Part shown: positions 34,301 to 42,511 of the stretch, piece after piece
How positions within the stretch are numbered: position 1 is the stretch's first letter
Layout: every line of letters begins with the position of its first letter
NCBI RefSeq assembly: GCF_004135205.1
Contig: NZ_CP035490.1
Span: 4,011,644 to 4,075,643, forward strand
DNA: 64,000 bases
Reading direction: 5' to 3'
Source: Hahella sp. KA22
GTDB lineage: Bacteria; Pseudomonadota; Gammaproteobacteria; Pseudomonadales; Oleiphilaceae
Made by a program: the position numbers and the translations under genes
Notes under the pieces: model-generated
The model's database searches: none
Told to the model about the DNA's origin: nothing
Seen by the model: the letters and a program-made list of their open reading frames with translations, nothing else

Positions 34301-37300
34301 GACTTGCGCACCAGCAACAGCAGATGACAGTGGTAGACCTCCGCCAGATGCTCCGCAATCGCCGCGCCCATGCCGCCATTGGCGCCGGTGATGAGCACCC
34401 AGCTGTTGCGGCTGATGTCTGGGAGCGCGCGCGCCAGAGGTTGCTCCTGTATCCGTGCGCTCACACGTCGACGCCAGAACGCATCGCGTCGCAGGCAATA
34501 CAACTGGCCGCCGCGCCAGCCGTGCTCCAGCCAGGGTTTGAGAGCCTGGGCGACGCTTTCCCCATCAGGGCCGTCCGCCTGCTCGCTCGCCAGGTCTATG
34601 CACAGGGCTGACAGGTCCGTGTACTCTTCCGGCGCAATCAGCAATGGGCCCAGCAACTGGCTTTTTTCCGCGCTCAGGGTTTCCGTTCCCTCCCAGGCCG
34701 CCATGCCGACGGCGGGAAATACCTGTCTTAATCTCGGCGAGGACGGCTGCGCCGCGCTCCACCTGGCCAGCGCCACCGGCAGCCAGAACGCCCAGAATTG
34801 CGCCTGTGTGGCGTCCAGGTCATCCAGCAACCCGGTGACAATCACGTCCATCGCCGCAGACGCCCGCAACCCCTGCTGCGTCAGCCAGTCCTGCAACTCA
34901 GCATGAACCCTGCTGAAATCGCCTCGCCACTCGCCGCACTCGATCACTCCACAGCGCTGGTTGCGGGTTTCCAGCGCCTGCGCCAGATCCCGTTCTCGTT
35001 GCGTCAATTGACGACAGATAATCCAGATATCCGGGGTTTCATCCATCGGCAAACGTTCGGGCGGTTGCGCGCCAATGCTTTCCCATTCCTGACCATAAAA
35101 ATGCGAGCCAAAGAACAGCGAAGCGACCCTGTTTGAATCCTGTGCGGAAGATGCAGGTAATGAACGCGCCTTCGTCAGTGGCGCACAGACGCGACGCTCA
35201 AAGGCGTGACCAGGCAGATGGCTGCGCAGGCTTTCTTGATCCCGCGCCTCCAGGGAATGCAATCTGGGCCAGACTATGCGCGCGCCCTGGGTCCAAGTTT
35301 TGGCGATAAACTGGCGTAGCGCCGTCGCCTCTTGCTCCACGCCGGCGGCGCCCAGACTTGGCGTCAATCTTGACGCCTGCAGACGCAGCCATTTACGCGC
35401 ATGCTGCAGCAAATCCACGCCGGTTCCGATTTGCGTATAGAGCGCATCAGGATGCGCCGCATTCACTTCCGCCAGCGCCGCGCCCCACTGCACCGGCGAC
35501 AGCATTTGCCGCACCCAGTATTGCGGATCGCACATGTCGCGCTCGTCGAGCTTGCGGCCCGTGGCGGTCGAGAAAATGGCGCATTGCGCCGGTTGCAGCG
35601 CGCAGGATTGCAGCATTTCGCCGAACGCCCGCGCCGCCGATTCGATCAACGGCGTATGGAAGGCGTGGGACACCGCGACGCGCTTGAACGTCAGTCCCTG
35701 GCGCGTCAGCCAGGCTTCCGCCGCCGCAGCGCCCTCCTCCGAGGTCGCCAGGGTCCAGGTTCCCGGACTCAGTTCCGCAACCCGCCACAACTCAGCGGGA
35801 AATGCATCGTCAAAGCCTTGCTTGCAGCTCACGGCGAACACCGCGCCTTTGGGCGTGGCGTCCATCAGCCTGGCGCGGGCGACCACCAGCGTCATGCCCT
35901 CTTCAGGGGTGAAAACGCCTGCGACCGCCGCTGCGGCGAATTCCCCCAGGCTGAAGCCACACAAAGCCGCCGGCTGACAGCCCAGCTGGCGCAGCCAAAC
36001 ACCCAGGGCGGTTTGCAGCGCATAGATCAGCGGTTGCAGATACAGCGTCGACAAGGATTCCGGCTGTTTGAGGCGCTCGATCAGGGCGTCCCGCTCAGCG
36101 CCGGGCTGCGCGCCCAGTTCTGTGATCAGTAATTGCGCCGCCTGCTCCAGCAGACGGAAATAACGTTCGCCGAATTCGGGAAATTCCGCCGCCAGACGCA
36201 GACCCATTTGCGGGGATTGCGATCCCTGCCCCGGGAACAGCCAGACCTGTTCGTCTCTGGGCTTCTCGGCGCCGTCCGTCCATTCCCATGCGTCCAGCTG
36301 CTGCTTCCAGTCCGCGCCGTCGGTGGCGACAAAGGCCGCGCGACAGGAATACTCGCTGCGGTTGTCCTGCAACTGCCGGACGATTAGCGACAGATCCGCG
36401 CCGCCCTCTGCAAGCTCCAGGTCCAGATGCAAGGCGTAGGCTTGCGCCAACCGGGCCAGCGCCGCCGGCGAGGATGCCGACAGCGGCAGAATATGCCTCT
36501 GCGCCGTCGTCTGTGTCTCAGCGGTCTTCACGGCGGTATGCACGGCGCTCTCCACAGAATTGGCTGCGCCCAGATCCCCGATGCGCGGCGGTTGCTCCAG
36601 CAGCACATGGACATTGGTGCCGCCGATGCCGAATGAACTGACCCCTGCGCGGCGTATGGGCTGATCCGCTGGCCACGCTGCCGCCTGGGTAGGAGCCCAG
36701 AAAGGGGTTTTATCCAGCTCCAGGTGCGGGTTGGGCTGGTTGAAATGCAGCGTGGGGGGAATTTTGCCGTAGCGAACGCTCAAGGCGGCCTTAATCAGAC
36801 CGGCGACGCCCGCCGCCGCATCCAGATGCCCCATGTTGGATTTTACGCTGCCGATGGCGCAACGAAACTGCGCCAGTTGCTCCGGCGGCGTCAACGCCTG
36901 CGCTGCTTTGTTCAACGCCTGAATTTCTATGGGGTCTCCAAGCACCGTGGCGGTGCCGTGGGCTTCGATCATGCCCAGACTGGAGAACGGAATATCCGCC
37001 AGTTGGTACACCCGGGAAATGACATCCGCCTGACCCTGCACGCTGGGGGCTTCAAAGCTTACCTTGCGATCGCCGTCGTTGTTCATGCCGGACTCCAGGA
37101 TCACCGCATGAATCGGATCGCCGTCCGCCAGAGCGTCTTCCAAAAGCTTTAGCAACACCACGCCCACGCCATTGCCGTTAACCGTGCCCTGGCCTTGATC
37201 CGAGAAAGTCTTACAGTGACCGTCCGGCGACAGGATCATACCGTTCTGGTACAGGTAGCCGCCTGTCACCGGGTCCGTAATACATGCGCCGCCAGCCAGC

Positions 37301-37899
37301 GCCATGTCGCACTCTCCCGCCAGCAAGGACTTGCAGGCCAGGTGCACGGCGGAGAGCGAGGTCGAACAGGCGGTCTGCACATGCACCGCCGGCCCCTGCA
37401 GTTTCATACGATAGGCGATCTGCGTGGCGAAGGCGGCGGGGTCGTTGTAGTTGCCGACGTCGAACATTTCCGCAATGTCCTGACTGGCGCCCGCGAACTG
37501 CTCCAGTCGCTCCATGTTCAGCGTCGAACCGATGAACACGCCGGCGTTGAGAGAGGACGCGCCTGGATTCAGCCCGGCGTCGAGAAAGGCGTTGTAGCTG
37601 ACTTCGTGCAGCACCCGCAATTGCGGGTCCATTTTCTGGGCTTCCCGCTGCGAATAGCCGAAAAACTCATAGTCAAAGCACTCTGCATCCTCAAGCGCGG
37701 CTTTGGCCGGCACGTAGTTGGGCAGGTCGATGAGGTCCGATGGCGCGCCGGCGGCCAACAGTTCGTCCCTGGAAAAAAACGACACCAGCTCGCGCCCGGC
37801 CAGGAGATTGCGCCAGAACGCGCGCCAGTCGGGGCTTTGGGGGAATCGGCAGGAAATACCAATTATGGCGACTTCGTTACCGCTAAATTCTCGCTTCAT
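31321..37899 (-). CDS. PKS1: KS-AT-KR-DH-ER-ACP, reducing polyketide synthase
   Basis: 2192 residues; its ATG overlaps the NRPS2 stop (ATGA) with AAAGGAAGT upstream. KS about 10-440 (TACSTS, HGTAT, NMGHLD). AT about 535-830 with nucleophile GFSLGEF and specificity motif HAFH, usual for malonyl. KR about 1165-1370 (VLITGANGGMGAA, SSLGN, AYVSANA). DH-like about 1400-1650: the HxxxGxxxxP motif reads HRMDAATTVMP, one residue long and without the glycine, though a later Asp (HVALLDTAT) fits the second active-site residue. ER about 1680-1985 (AAGGVGMAAMQIA). ACP about 2070-2150 (NLGATSLDL). The order KR-DH-ER differs from the usual DH-ER-KR. If all loops work the added unit is fully reduced. If DH is inactive it stops at the hydroxyl. 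Confidence 0.9.
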   Translation of the reverse strand: MKREFSGNEVAIIGISCRFPQSPDWRAFWRNLLAGRELVSFFSRDELLAAGAPSDLIDLPNYVPAKAALEDAECFDYEFFGYSQREAQKMDPQLRVLHEVSYNAFLDAGLNPGASSLNAGVFIGSTLNMERLEQFAGASQDIAEMFDVGNYNDPAAFATQIAYRMKLQGPAVHVQTACSTSLSAVHLACKSLLAGECDMALAGGACITDPVTGGYLYQNGMILSPDGHCKTFSDQGQGTVNGNGVGVVLLKLLEDALADGDPIHAVILESGMNNDGDRKVSFEAPSVQGQADVISRVYQLADIPFSSLGMIEAHGTATVLGDPIEIQALNKAAQALTPPEQLAQFRCAIGSVKSNMGHLDAAAGVAGLIKAALSVRYGKIPPTLHFNQPNPHLELDKTPFWAPTQAAAWPADQPIRRAGVSSFGIGGTNVHVLLEQPPRIGDLGAANSVESAVHTAVKTAETQTTAQRHILPLSASSPAALARLAQAYALHLDLELAEGGADLSLIVRQLQDNRSEYSCRAAFVATDGADWKQQLDAWEWTDGAEKPRDEQVWLFPGQGSQSPQMGLRLAAEFPEFGERYFRLLEQAAQLLITELGAQPGAERDALIERLKQPESLSTLYLQPLIYALQTALGVWLRQLGCQPAALCGFSLGEFAAAAVAGVFTPEEGMTLVVARARLMDATPKGAVFAVSCKQGFDDAFPAELWRVAELSPGTWTLATSEEGAAAAEAWLTRQGLTFKRVAVSHAFHTPLIESAARAFGEMLQSCALQPAQCAIFSTATGRKLDERDMCDPQYWVRQMLSPVQWGAALAEVNAAHPDALYTQIGTGVDLLQHARKWLRLQASRLTPSLGAAGVEQEATALRQFIAKTWTQGARIVWPRLHSLEARDQESLRSHLPGHAFERRVCAPLTKARSLPASSAQDSNRVASLFFGSHFYGQEWESIGAQPPERLPMDETPDIWIICRQLTQRERDLAQALETRNQRCGVIECGEWRGDFSRVHAELQDWLTQQGLRASAAMDVIVTGLLDDLDATQAQFWAFWLPVALARWSAAQPSSPRLRQVFPAVGMAAWEGTETLSAEKSQLLGPLLIAPEEYTDLSALCIDLASEQADGPDGESVAQALKPWLEHGWRGGQLYCLRRDAFWRRRVSARIQEQPLARALPDISRNSWVLITGANGGMGAAIAEHLAEVYHCHLLLLVRKSLPPRRDWAAEIARQSANAEFLQWVLSLEFKGGRVTLLQGDLGDEATLNKAFAPVFQLAAQGVGVDYVFHTAGRGEGAMMQMRSEAESLATLAPKVTGTRFLCDNLERLGKPTLLLFSSLGNLLPKEKVGQVAYVSANACLEAYAEQVRRRGGRALAIAWDDWAESGMATRSAQQLDDALKQPVRSEAEHASLWRRPLDARRDWWLDEHRMDAATTVMPAMGMVTLAYRAIAAQALAQRFSLHGVAIERPLVVQDGVELDVAVAFSDDHAAFTIFSGVGAFSAESWTRHATGKIRLGDSAISSQQAGPEPVGGKETVGDEESVGEREPLFRARDGVGVSPKGALAFGPRWRNVIAVDRVAPDAVAVQLQLPAAYQGEAAAEGLHVALLDTATLIASPEQEDAQYAPVSIGAFTQYAPMCDRVRSRVQVSDLGAGKLLQVKIYSDANALLVAIDDLLLVDASEALRSNDSARHAVMRLRNGDASDGNFAFESRQEPRREPGPLEVEIQVRAAGLNFKDVLIALGVLPAPSDPSMTFGQEAAGVVTRVGAEVTKVRVGDRVMCAGHSCLADHVLMPERVVALIPPVLGYQQAAGVPVAFTTAWIALKHAANLKRGERILIHSAAGGVGMAAMQIALHLGAEVWVTAGSEEKRNLLVSLGAQGTANSRTREFGDVFRERLGERPFQVILNALAGELLEESVSLLAPQGRFLELGLRDILQDWKLGLSIFAKGGSFHAVQAGAEHPAYNEAWSEVVALLEREALRPLPTKAYAARDIAEAFQFMAQGRHIGKIVIAMETRSEERSFAAKLREEGLSNQEGTRIALAMATLARQTSSSFAAVSKLPIGVVLEKQLSTQQMLFSASASQGAPDAADEAESLAGADAETLLTAMRAMLESFLGTDGLDVDASFFNLGATSLDLIQFAKRLEQRLAREIPVALLFKAASLRELSKELAPTESAPVDPAPSAQADLGDKRRALQARRKLRGASQRQESEVNE

Positions 37900-40800
37900 G
37901 ATACTGAACTTCCTTTTACTTTACGCCGTCTGTCGGCCAGCCGGTTCTTGCCGGAACGGGCGGACGACAGGATATGTGCCTGGGTGGACGCAGCGCCGGC
38001 GTCAGCCGGGTCCGTCTGCGCGCCGGTATGCTCTGCGGACGCTTCGCTGCGCCTGATCCAGGCGGCGAAGGAAGCGATGGTCGGATGCTCAAAAATAACC
38101 GCCACGCCAATGTCCCGGGCGAATCGTTGCTGCAGTTGCGATTGCAGGGTAATAATTTTGATGGAGTCGCCGCCGGCGTCGAAAAAGTTGATGTCCGACG
38201 CCACTGCCGGGGTCTCCAGAATGTCGCGCCAGATCGCCTGCACCTGCGCTTCCACCGGGTCCGTCAGCGGCGCCTGCGCCGCCGCTGTCTGAGCGTCTTC
38301 CCGGGCCTGCCGGGCGGCGATATCGAGTAGTCGCCGACGGTCGACTTTGCCGGTGAGCGTACGCGCAAAACCGTTCACCGCCAGAATTCGCGACGGGGTC
38401 CAGGACTCCGGCAGATGCCGGCGAATGTGCTCGCGAACCCGGGGCTCCAGTTGCGCCGCTGGCGCAGCGCTGTCGACGAACAGCCGCCATTGCCGCTTGC
38501 CGCCTGGGTCGCTGACCGGCAGCAGACAACTGGCCTGCACCTCCGCCATGGTTTCCACCACCCGTTCCAGCTCGCGGGGCTCGATGCGCACGCCGTTGAT
38601 TTTCACCTGATCGTCGATGCGTCCCAGGTAGTTGAATCCGCTCGCCGGAGAAAAGGTCACCGCGTCTCCAGTGCGATAGAACCTTTGATCCTGATAGTTG
38701 ACGAAGGCTCTGGCGGTCTCGACCGGGTTTGTGGCGTAGCCCCGGGCCACCGCACGCCCCGCCACCCACAGCTCGCCGCGTACGCCGGGAGGCAGCGGCT
38801 TGCCGAAGATATCCGCGCAATAAGCGACGACGTTCTGAATAGGCCAGCCAATGGCGATCTCCGCATCCAGCGATTGTCTGGCGCTCAGGCAGTCCACGGT
38901 CGTCTCGCTGGGGCCATAATGGTTGCTCACCGCGTATCCCTGAGCCAGCAGCTGGTCCCGCAAGCGCAACGGCAGTTCTTCCCCGCCGAAGATCCACAAC
39001 CGCATGGCGGGCAGCCTGGGAGCGTCTTCCAGCAACGGCGCAATGGCGCCGGGGATGAAGTTGACCAGAGTCGCCTCTGTCTCCTGCATCATGCGAATAA
39101 ACGCCGCGCGTTCCTGTAAAACCAGCGGCGGGGGGTATATCAGCGTAGCGCCCACGCAGAGGCTGCCGAACAGGTCTTCCACGCTGGGATCGAAATTCAG
39201 GTCCGTCAGTCCCAGCACCCGGTCCGCCTGGGTGAGGCCGGTTTCACCAATGAACCAGTCCAGCAGATTCGCGACGGACTCGTTGCGAATGGAGATGCCT
39301 TTGGGCGCGCCGGTGGTGCCGGAGGTGAAAATGAAATAAAACTCGTCTTCGGGACGCCGTTGCGAGCACAAAACCGGAAGCTGGGACCGCAAGGTCGAGG
39401 GATCGCTGTCCATCTGTGCAGCGGGCGACGCCTCGGTCTCCCCTATCGTCCCTATCTCTACTCTTTCCTCTATTTCCAATAGAAGGCAACCGCTATCCGC
39501 GCCCAGTTCGGGGATCAGCGCGGCGTCGCTCAGCACAATGCCGCAGCCCGCCAGTTCCAATAGCGTCTGCCTGCGCGACGTCGGGTCTTTCGGGTTGAGA
39601 TAAAAGTAGCTGCCGCCGCTGAACAGGATCGCCAGAATCGCCACCGTCGATCCTTCGCCTTTCGGCGCATGCACGCCTACCCTGTCGCCGACCACAAAGC
39701 CTGCGCGCGCTAATTGCGCCTGCACGGCGGCGATGCGTTGCGCCAGTTCGCCGTGGCCGATGAGCCGGTCGCCGTCGATCAGGCCGATGTTTTGCGGCGC
39801 CTCGATCAGGCGCTGACGTATGCCCTGCAAGGCAGCGTTGATGTCCGCCGTCGCAGTGGTCGCTCCCGCCACCAGATGGCTCGCCTGCGCCTGATCCGGG
39901 ACCAGCTGTAACAAGCCGTCCGCAATCGGCGCGTCGTCCGCCTGCGCGACCAGATCCGCCGCCAGACTGTCGAAGGCGTGAAACGCCGCGGTGACTGCGG
40001 CGGGATCGCCGCTAAAGGTTTCGCCCGCGCTTAACTCGACTTTCCAGGCGTCCGCGCCGGAAACTGTGAGGGTCAGGCCGAAATGGGTGGTTTCCTCGGT
40101 ATGCAGATCAGTCAGGCTGGTGGCGTAGGACGCGTCCTGCAAACTGGGGTCGATGGGATAGTTGTCGAACACGACCAGCGAGTCATACAGTTCTTCTCTC
40201 TGTCCCGCTATTTCCCGAATCAGCAGCGGCGGCGTTTTTTCGTGGGCCTGAGTGCGCTGCAAGGTCTGGAACATCGCACGCAGCGCCTTTTCCAGGGTCC
40301 AGGCCCCGTCCAGGGTCAGCAACAGCGGCGTCGTGTTGGTGAACAGTCCCAACGGCTGCTGCTCTGCATTCTGCGCCAACGCCGCCTCGCGCCCGGAAAA
40401 GGCGCAGCCGAACGCCACGGTTTTCTGAAAGGTAAGCTTGCTTAAGGTCAGCGCCCAACACAGGTACACAAAACTTGCTGGCGTCACGCCGGCGCGACGG
40501 CACAGCGCCTCGATCTCCGCCTTACGGGCCTGCGGCCACAGACGCCCGGCTTTTGCGGTAGTCTCTGCGAGCGGCGCGGCGTCAGTGTTTGATTTTGATG
40601 TCGCGCGACGGAACAGAGGTTCATCCAGTAATTTAGTCGTGACCGCCACATCCCGATCGTCAACGCCCTGCAACGCATCACGCCAATACTCCCGACTGCG
40701 TTGCAGCGCTTCCGGGTCCAGCCCTTTCCAAAGCTGCTGCGAATACAGCCGCGACGCCAGCGGCGGGATAGCCTGGCCGCGCAGGCCCTGCACCCACAGG

Positions 40801-41261
40801 GAGACCAGTAACGAGCTGCTCCAGCCATCCATCAGTATGTGATGGAAACAGAAAGCAATGCTCAGCGTCCCCGCTGCAACGTCATGCAGGCAGGCGATGC
40901 GGAACACTTCGGCGTCCAGCTCGAAGGGCCGCGCCTTGGACTGGGCCAGCCAGTCGAGACAGCGGGCTTTGTGGTCTGACGCAGCGAGAGGCGCATAATC
41001 CAAAGCAATGCGGGGCGACGCATACACCGCCTGATGCGGCGTACGCAGGCCACGCCACAGGAAAACGGATCGCAGGGCGGGCTGCGACGTTTGGATTCGC
41101 CGCCACAGGTCGCCAATTTCCGCCTCGCTCGCCGGCGTGCGCAGAGTAAAGGACACGCCAATGTGATAGGCGCTGTTGCCGTCCTTCAACGCATGAAACA
41201 GCAAACCGCTCGCTTGCGGAGTCGCCTGCAGCAACTCCTCAATGTAGTTTGACGACATCAT
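37896..41261 (-). CDS. NRPS2: C-A-PCP module
   Basis: 1121 residues from the ATG at 41261, which overlaps the AT gene's TGA; GGAG lies nine bases upstream, and a longer reading from 41267 would need TTG. Condensation domain about 10-440 with a perfect HHILMDG. Adenylation domain about 500-990 (FTSGTTGAPKG, YRTGDAV, lysine in LTGKVDR). The code reads D-P-E-N-W-F-H-V-D-K, which I cannot assign. PCP near 1027 (FFDAGGDSIKI). It directly follows the Asn-epimerising NRPS1 in function, so its C domain should accept a D-configured donor. Its amino acid would become the new N-terminus once the acyl-D-Asn cap is cut. It ends in PCP and hands the chain to the KS of PKS1, with which it is translationally coupled. 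Confidence 0.9.
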   Translation of the reverse strand: MMSSNYIEELLQATPQASGLLFHALKDGNSAYHIGVSFTLRTPASEAEIGDLWRRIQTSQPALRSVFLWRGLRTPHQAVYASPRIALDYAPLAASDHKARCLDWLAQSKARPFELDAEVFRIACLHDVAAGTLSIAFCFHHILMDGWSSSLLVSLWVQGLRGQAIPPLASRLYSQQLWKGLDPEALQRSREYWRDALQGVDDRDVAVTTKLLDEPLFRRATSKSNTDAAPLAETTAKAGRLWPQARKAEIEALCRRAGVTPASFVYLCWALTLSKLTFQKTVAFGCAFSGREAALAQNAEQQPLGLFTNTTPLLLTLDGAWTLEKALRAMFQTLQRTQAHEKTPPLLIREIAGQREELYDSLVVFDNYPIDPSLQDASYATSLTDLHTEETTHFGLTLTVSGADAWKVELSAGETFSGDPAAVTAAFHAFDSLAADLVAQADDAPIADGLLQLVPDQAQASHLVAGATTATADINAALQGIRQRLIEAPQNIGLIDGDRLIGHGELAQRIAAVQAQLARAGFVVGDRVGVHAPKGEGSTVAILAILFSGGSYFYLNPKDPTSRRQTLLELAGCGIVLSDAALIPELGADSGCLLLEIEERVEIGTIGETEASPAAQMDSDPSTLRSQLPVLCSQRRPEDEFYFIFTSGTTGAPKGISIRNESVANLLDWFIGETGLTQADRVLGLTDLNFDPSVEDLFGSLCVGATLIYPPPLVLQERAAFIRMMQETEATLVNFIPGAIAPLLEDAPRLPAMRLWIFGGEELPLRLRDQLLAQGYAVSNHYGPSETTVDCLSARQSLDAEIAIGWPIQNVVAYCADIFGKPLPPGVRGELWVAGRAVARGYATNPVETARAFVNYQDQRFYRTGDAVTFSPASGFNYLGRIDDQVKINGVRIEPRELERVVETMAEVQASCLLPVSDPGGKRQWRLFVDSAAPAAQLEPRVREHIRRHLPESWTPSRILAVNGFARTLTGKVDRRRLLDIAARQAREDAQTAAAQAPLTDPVEAQVQAIWRDILETPAVASDINFFDAGGDSIKIITLQSQLQQRFARDIGVAVIFEHPTIASFAAWIRRSEASAEHTGAQTDPADAGAASTQAHILSSARSGKNRLADRRRKVKGSSVS

Positions 41262-42511
41262 GCGCAACGCTCCGCCGCGTCGTAAAGGTGTTGCAGCCTG
41301 CGCTTGTCGATGGCCAGAGAGACGGCGCCGGCGTCTTCAATAATGTTCAGCCACTGCTGGGTGCGGGCGTGAATGAAGGCAGCCTGTCTGTCGTTTTTGT
41401 CCTGTTGGCGGTCCGCATCAGCCAGCGTCTCCTTTACTTCGTTTCTGATGCGTCGCAGCTGTTGCACGGCGCCGGGATCATCCAGAACCGGCAGTTTCGC
41501 GCTGTACAGGTGATAACAGCAGCGCTGCAGAAACTGCTCGCGGCGATTCTGCGGCGCGCTCATCGTCTGTGCGAAGGCGAACAGGTCCTGAGGCTCGCAA
41601 ACCGATTGCATAGGCAAGGTCGCGCGCTGGGTCAGATAACTCAGGACGGATTTGGGGGAAATTTCCAGATAACGGGTGACGCCGTTTTGCGCCACATACT
41701 GCAAACTCCGCAACCACTGCACCGGCGACGTCAGGTGTTGCAGGATGGAGGCTTTTATGTTCGCCGCCGGCGTTTCCGCGCCGCTCACATTACAGACCAG
41801 GCGGGACAGCTGCTCGACCGGTTGTGCGGTGGGCAGGAAGTCAAGCTGGCGCTCCAGTTGCGCGCGCGCCTCCGCCATCAGCGGAGAGTGGAAAGGTCCG
41901 CCGATCTTCAGGGGATACAGCAGACCGCCCATGGCCTCCATCCGCGGCGCAAAACGTCTAATCTCCGCCATTTCTCCAGAGACCGTCGCCTGATCGAAGG
42001 CGTCTATGGCGGAGATGTAGATATTCACCCCATCCTCTGCTCTCGCCTTCTCCACTTCCTGCGCGACGGTCGCGGCCGGGGCGTGCAGCACCCAGCACAT
42101 TTCGCCTTGCTCGAACTGACGCGCACAGGCCTCGACGATCTCCGAACGCAGATTGACCACCTGCGTCAGCGTAGCCAGATCCAGATAGCCGGCGGCGCAC
42201 ATGGCGGGATATTGCCCCAGGCTGTGTCCCATCACAAAATCGGGAACCAGCCCGCAGTGCTTGCGCAAAATGTCGGCGATGGCGACGGTGGTCGCCGTCA
42301 GCGCCAACTGGGCGACGCGCACCTGCTTTAGGGCGTCGCGGCGCTCGCCATGAATCACCTCCTGCAGGTTGACCTGGGACAGCTCCGACACTTCCTGCAG
42401 GCGCTCCCGATACTCGGGATAGACCAGGAATTCGGCGAACATATCCGGCTGCTGGGCGCCCACTCCGGGAAAAAGAAAGACGGTTTTAGCTGAATCCATA
42501 GCGGTTCTCAT
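41258..42511 (-). CDS. Discrete (trans-acting) acyltransferase
   Basis: 417 residues of the FabD/ZmaF type. It opens with VFLFPGVGAQ, the nucleophile motif is VMGHSLGQYPA, and the histidine motif is GGPFHSPLM. The last ~100 residues are helical and poorly conserved. The ATG overlaps the NRPS1 stop as ATGA, with GGAG upstream. PKS2 has no AT domain, so this enzyme should load its ACP. Because the cluster carries an aminomalonyl-ACP pathway and ZmaF of zwittermicin transfers such unusual extender units, it may prefer aminomalonyl-ACP over malonyl-CoA. That specificity is inference; the HxFH residue pattern here (PFH) does not decide it. Confidence 0.85.
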   Translation of the reverse strand: MRTAMDSAKTVFLFPGVGAQQPDMFAEFLVYPEYRERLQEVSELSQVNLQEVIHGERRDALKQVRVAQLALTATTVAIADILRKHCGLVPDFVMGHSLGQYPAMCAAGYLDLATLTQVVNLRSEIVEACARQFEQGEMCWVLHAPAATVAQEVEKARAEDGVNIYISAIDAFDQATVSGEMAEIRRFAPRMEAMGGLLYPLKIGGPFHSPLMAEARAQLERQLDFLPTAQPVEQLSRLVCNVSGAETPAANIKASILQHLTSPVQWLRSLQYVAQNGVTRYLEISPKSVLSYLTQRATLPMQSVCEPQDLFAFAQTMSAPQNRREQFLQRCCYHLYSAKLPVLDDPGAVQQLRRIRNEVKETLADADRQQDKNDRQAAFIHARTQQWLNIIEDAGAVSLAIDKRRLQHLYDAAERCA

